Below the pieces are notes generated by a model. The model was not told the origin of the DNA. It did no database searches and worked only from the letters and a program-made list of their open reading frames with translations. Position numbers and translations under genes: made by a program. This document shows positions 52,035 through 53,249 of a DNA stretch of 53,249 nt, piece by piece. Position 1 is the stretch's first letter, and the number at the start of each line of letters is the position of its first letter. Source of the DNA: an uncultured Bacteroidales bacterium (lineage in GTDB: Bacteria; Bacteroidota; Bacteroidia; Bacteroidales; P3); assembly GCA_900316235.1 (NCBI GenBank), contig ONCC01000030.1:1-53249 (forward strand), in the 5' to 3' direction.

Positions 52035-52409
52035 CTATCTTGAGAGACGGTCGACGGTGGAGGAGAGGCGGTTGATTGTTTCCTGTTGGGAAACGATTAT
52101 TGAGAGGAGCTGGGAGGGTGCCTCGATGTTGAGGGTGCCGTCGCCGGCGAGGGATTGCGGCCCGGAGGTGATATTGATGTTTTTTGAGTTATTTTTTCGG
52201 AGCATTTCCCCTTTCTCGAGCAAAAGCCAGTCGGCAGAAAGTTCCGGGTATACATTCAAAATATGTATGATTTTATCAGTTGACAGAGCAGAATCAGCAC
52301 CTTTTCCGCTAAAATTCGACTGGGCAATGGAAATTTTTTCATAAAAATCCATTAACATAAGATTTTGAACTTTAGCAAATTGCAGCAATCGAGATTTGAC
52401 GCTATCCAT
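52035..52409 (-). CDS. phage-type helix-turn-helix repressor
   Basis: 124 residues from ATG 52409 (MDSVKSRLLQFAKVQN); the TTG extension to 52433 would cover the promoter. The N-terminal half is an XRE-like HTH of the type seen in Bacteroidota prophages and ICEs: LMDFYEKISIAQSNFSGKGADSALSTDKIIHILNVYPELSADWLLLEKGEMLR. The C-terminal half has a linker and a short coiled coil (LLSIIVSQQETINRLSSTVDRL) for oligomerisation in place of an S24 domain. It faces a divergent small gene and probably represses both promoters. Confidence 0.82.
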   Translation of the reverse strand: MDSVKSRLLQFAKVQNLMLMDFYEKISIAQSNFSGKGADSALSTDKIIHILNVYPELSADWLLLEKGEMLRKNNSKNINITSGPQSLAGDGTLNIEAPSQLLSIIVSQQETINRLSSTVDRLSR

Positions 52410-52512
52410 ATTTTTATAAATTTTTTCTTGCAAGTATAAAAATTTTTATTATTTTTGCACTCGTAATTTTTACAAAAGTAGCAATAATTTCCGAATTAGA
52501 AAAATAAAATTT
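52410..52512. promoter_or_regulatory. divergent promoter/operator region of the element
   Basis: AT-rich. A plus-strand -7 box TATTTTTG is at 52450-52457. A perfect 14-bp palindrome ATAAAAATTTTTAT lies at 52436-52449, directly upstream of that box. A weaker minus-strand -7 (TATACTTG, 52430-52437) overlaps the palindrome. One repressor bound at the palindrome could block both promoters. Confidence 0.55.
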
Positions 52513-52683
52513 ATGGAACGTCTGGAAATCATGGCAACCTTCGATGATGTTATCCACAAGATAAACGAGGTTGTCGACTACTGCAACGAAAACGAGAAAT
52601 TTATGCAAGCGTTTAAGAAAGCGGTCTGTGAGGCAGATGAGAAATTGAGCGCTATCAATAACGCACGAGGAAATAAACAATAA
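52513..52683 (+). CDS. small early protein of the element (56 aa)
   Basis: MERLEIMATFDDVIHKINEV begins a 56-residue, mostly helical protein rich in Glu, Lys and Asn, ending in a TAA at 52681. It is the first gene after the divergent promoter and is followed by the next gene after 11 bases. No family is recognised; the size and place are usual for an early phage or ICE protein. Confidence 0.6.
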   Translation: MERLEIMATFDDVIHKINEVVDYCNENEKFMQAFKKAVCEADEKLSAINNARGNKQ

Positions 52684-52694
52684 TACAATTTTAT

Positions 52695-53051
52695 ATGGAA
52701 GCAGAAAAGAGGATAAAGATCACTCCCGAAATCCGGGTGGAGCTGAAGAAGGAGTTCCCGGTGAGCGAGAAGACGGTCTACAACGCGCTGACCTTCGCCA
52801 CCGGCGGCTACACCGCCGAGCAGATAAGGCGCAGGGCGCTGGAGCTAGGCGGCAAACTGATGCAGGAGGTAAAGGACACCACCGAAGCATCGCCGAAGGA
52901 CCAGCGAGAGGAAACAGCATTCTGCCCGGACTGCACCATGGTGAATTATTCGTGCTGCAGCAAGGGTATTCCATGCTGCAAATGCGACGAAGAAAGCTGC
53001 AACAGCCGCCAGTCATGCCCCAAGGGCGAACGAAAGGAGGACGCAGCATGA
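52695..53051 (+). CDS. HTH-like protein with cysteine-rich tail
   Basis: 118 residues. The N-terminal part (KRIKITPEIRVELKKEFPVSEKTVYNALTFATGGYTAEQIRRRALELGGKLMQEV) looks like a small helix-turn-helix protein of the kind seen in early regions of Bacteroidota phages. The tail from residue about 76 has nine cysteines within 36 residues (CPDC, SCC, PCCKC), possibly metal-binding. GC content is higher than in the neighbouring early genes. It overlaps the next gene by 4 bases. Confidence 0.65.
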   Translation: MEAEKRIKITPEIRVELKKEFPVSEKTVYNALTFATGGYTAEQIRRRALELGGKLMQEVKDTTEASPKDQREETAFCPDCTMVNYSCCSKGIPCCKCDEESCNSRQSCPKGERKEDAA

Positions 53052-53249
53052 AGAAACTGTTGGTAGTTGCGGCCTGTCTGTTTATGTCATCCTGCATTGA
53101 GGACGGGCATTACACAGGAAACGTAGTGGTGATTGGTAAGAATTCCACCACCCGAGGCAACGCATTCCAAACCTATACAGAATACACCCTATATGGCTGC
53201 ATCGGAGAAAAATACATCAAATGGTGGCCATCCGAGTATGAATACAACC
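53048..53249 (+). CDS. putative lipoprotein, 3' end cut by window
   Basis: Starts MKKLLVVAACLFMSSCIEDG: signal sequence and lipobox with Cys 16. The 67 visible residues contain a TYTEYTLYGCIGEKYIKWW stretch. The ATG overlaps the preceding stop (ATGA), so the gene belongs to the early operon of the element. Function unknown. Confidence 0.6.
   Translation, partial: MKKLLVVAACLFMSSCIEDGHYTGNVVVIGKNSTTRGNAFQTYTEYTLYGCIGEKYIKWWPSEYEYN

Noticed and set aside
1..53249. CRISPR arrays, transposase genes or restriction-modification operons
   Set aside because: No regularly spaced direct repeats with unique spacers were seen, no transposase frame was found, and the HsdR-like protein at 38319 is a stand-alone family without HsdM/S.

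Overview
The window comes from a Bacteroidota chromosome, almost certainly order Bacteroidales. The evidence is GldH, a type IX secretion (T9SS) C-terminal domain, TAnnTTTG-type promoters, a tmRNA whose tag reads GENNYALAA, and Bacteroidota-style gene strings such as holB-ricT-gldH-mrcA-rlmN. Coding DNA is moderately GC-rich and most operons are packed with 4-bp ATGA overlaps. Genus cannot be fixed from the sequence alone.

Layout. 1-4842: the end of a C69 dipeptidase, then an envelope cluster (CsgG-like protein, three small lipoproteins including the DUF4810 and DUF799 partners) and a type II-like PNGase F. 4867-7921: a tight five-gene run of secreted FMN-binding protein, HAD phosphatase, PqqD-like protein, HPr-kinase-like P-loop protein and an S26B-peptidase/VanZ fusion. 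7845-14292 (minus): holB, ricT-like PSP1 gene, gldH, PBP1A gene, rlmN. 14736-20118: CPA2 antiporter, S41 protease, O-antigen ligase. 20314-22715: a small sigma-factor operon that looks damaged at both ends. 22740-27206: M16 peptidase, VWA-like membrane protein, flippase. 27196-34234 (minus): rimP-nusA-infB, tRNA-Arg, lepA and a lipoprotein, headed by a promoter followed at once by a terminator-like hairpin. 34551-38774: phosphate butyryltransferase, a PAS protein, a TonB-receptor-like barrel and a PD-(D/E)XK-like protein. 38806-40201: ECF sigma/anti-sigma operon. 40193-50565 (minus): birA, frr, pyrH, comF, queA, pssA, a TPR/OmpA lipoprotein, addB-like nuclease and a sugar nucleotidyltransferase. 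50601-51116: tmRNA and tRNA-Asp.

From about 51470 to the right end the content changes. A 3' tRNA fragment followed by its terminator is joined to AT-richer DNA carrying a phage-type repressor, a divergent early promoter region and small early genes. I read this as the left end of an integrated element whose integrase lies outside the window.

A recurring theme is short repeat DNA, both between genes and inside reading frames: a 9-bp family in three unrelated genes, a 26-bp inverted repeat inside an anti-sigma gene, a four-copy heptamer in a signal peptide, purine-rich GGAAAGTG tracts in three genes, 10-bp-phased CCTAGG units, and a GGTAGGAGTTGGTAGGG intergenic family. The best candidate for an undescribed functional system is the PqqD / HPr-kinase-like / S26B-VanZ module with its FMN-binding and HAD neighbours.
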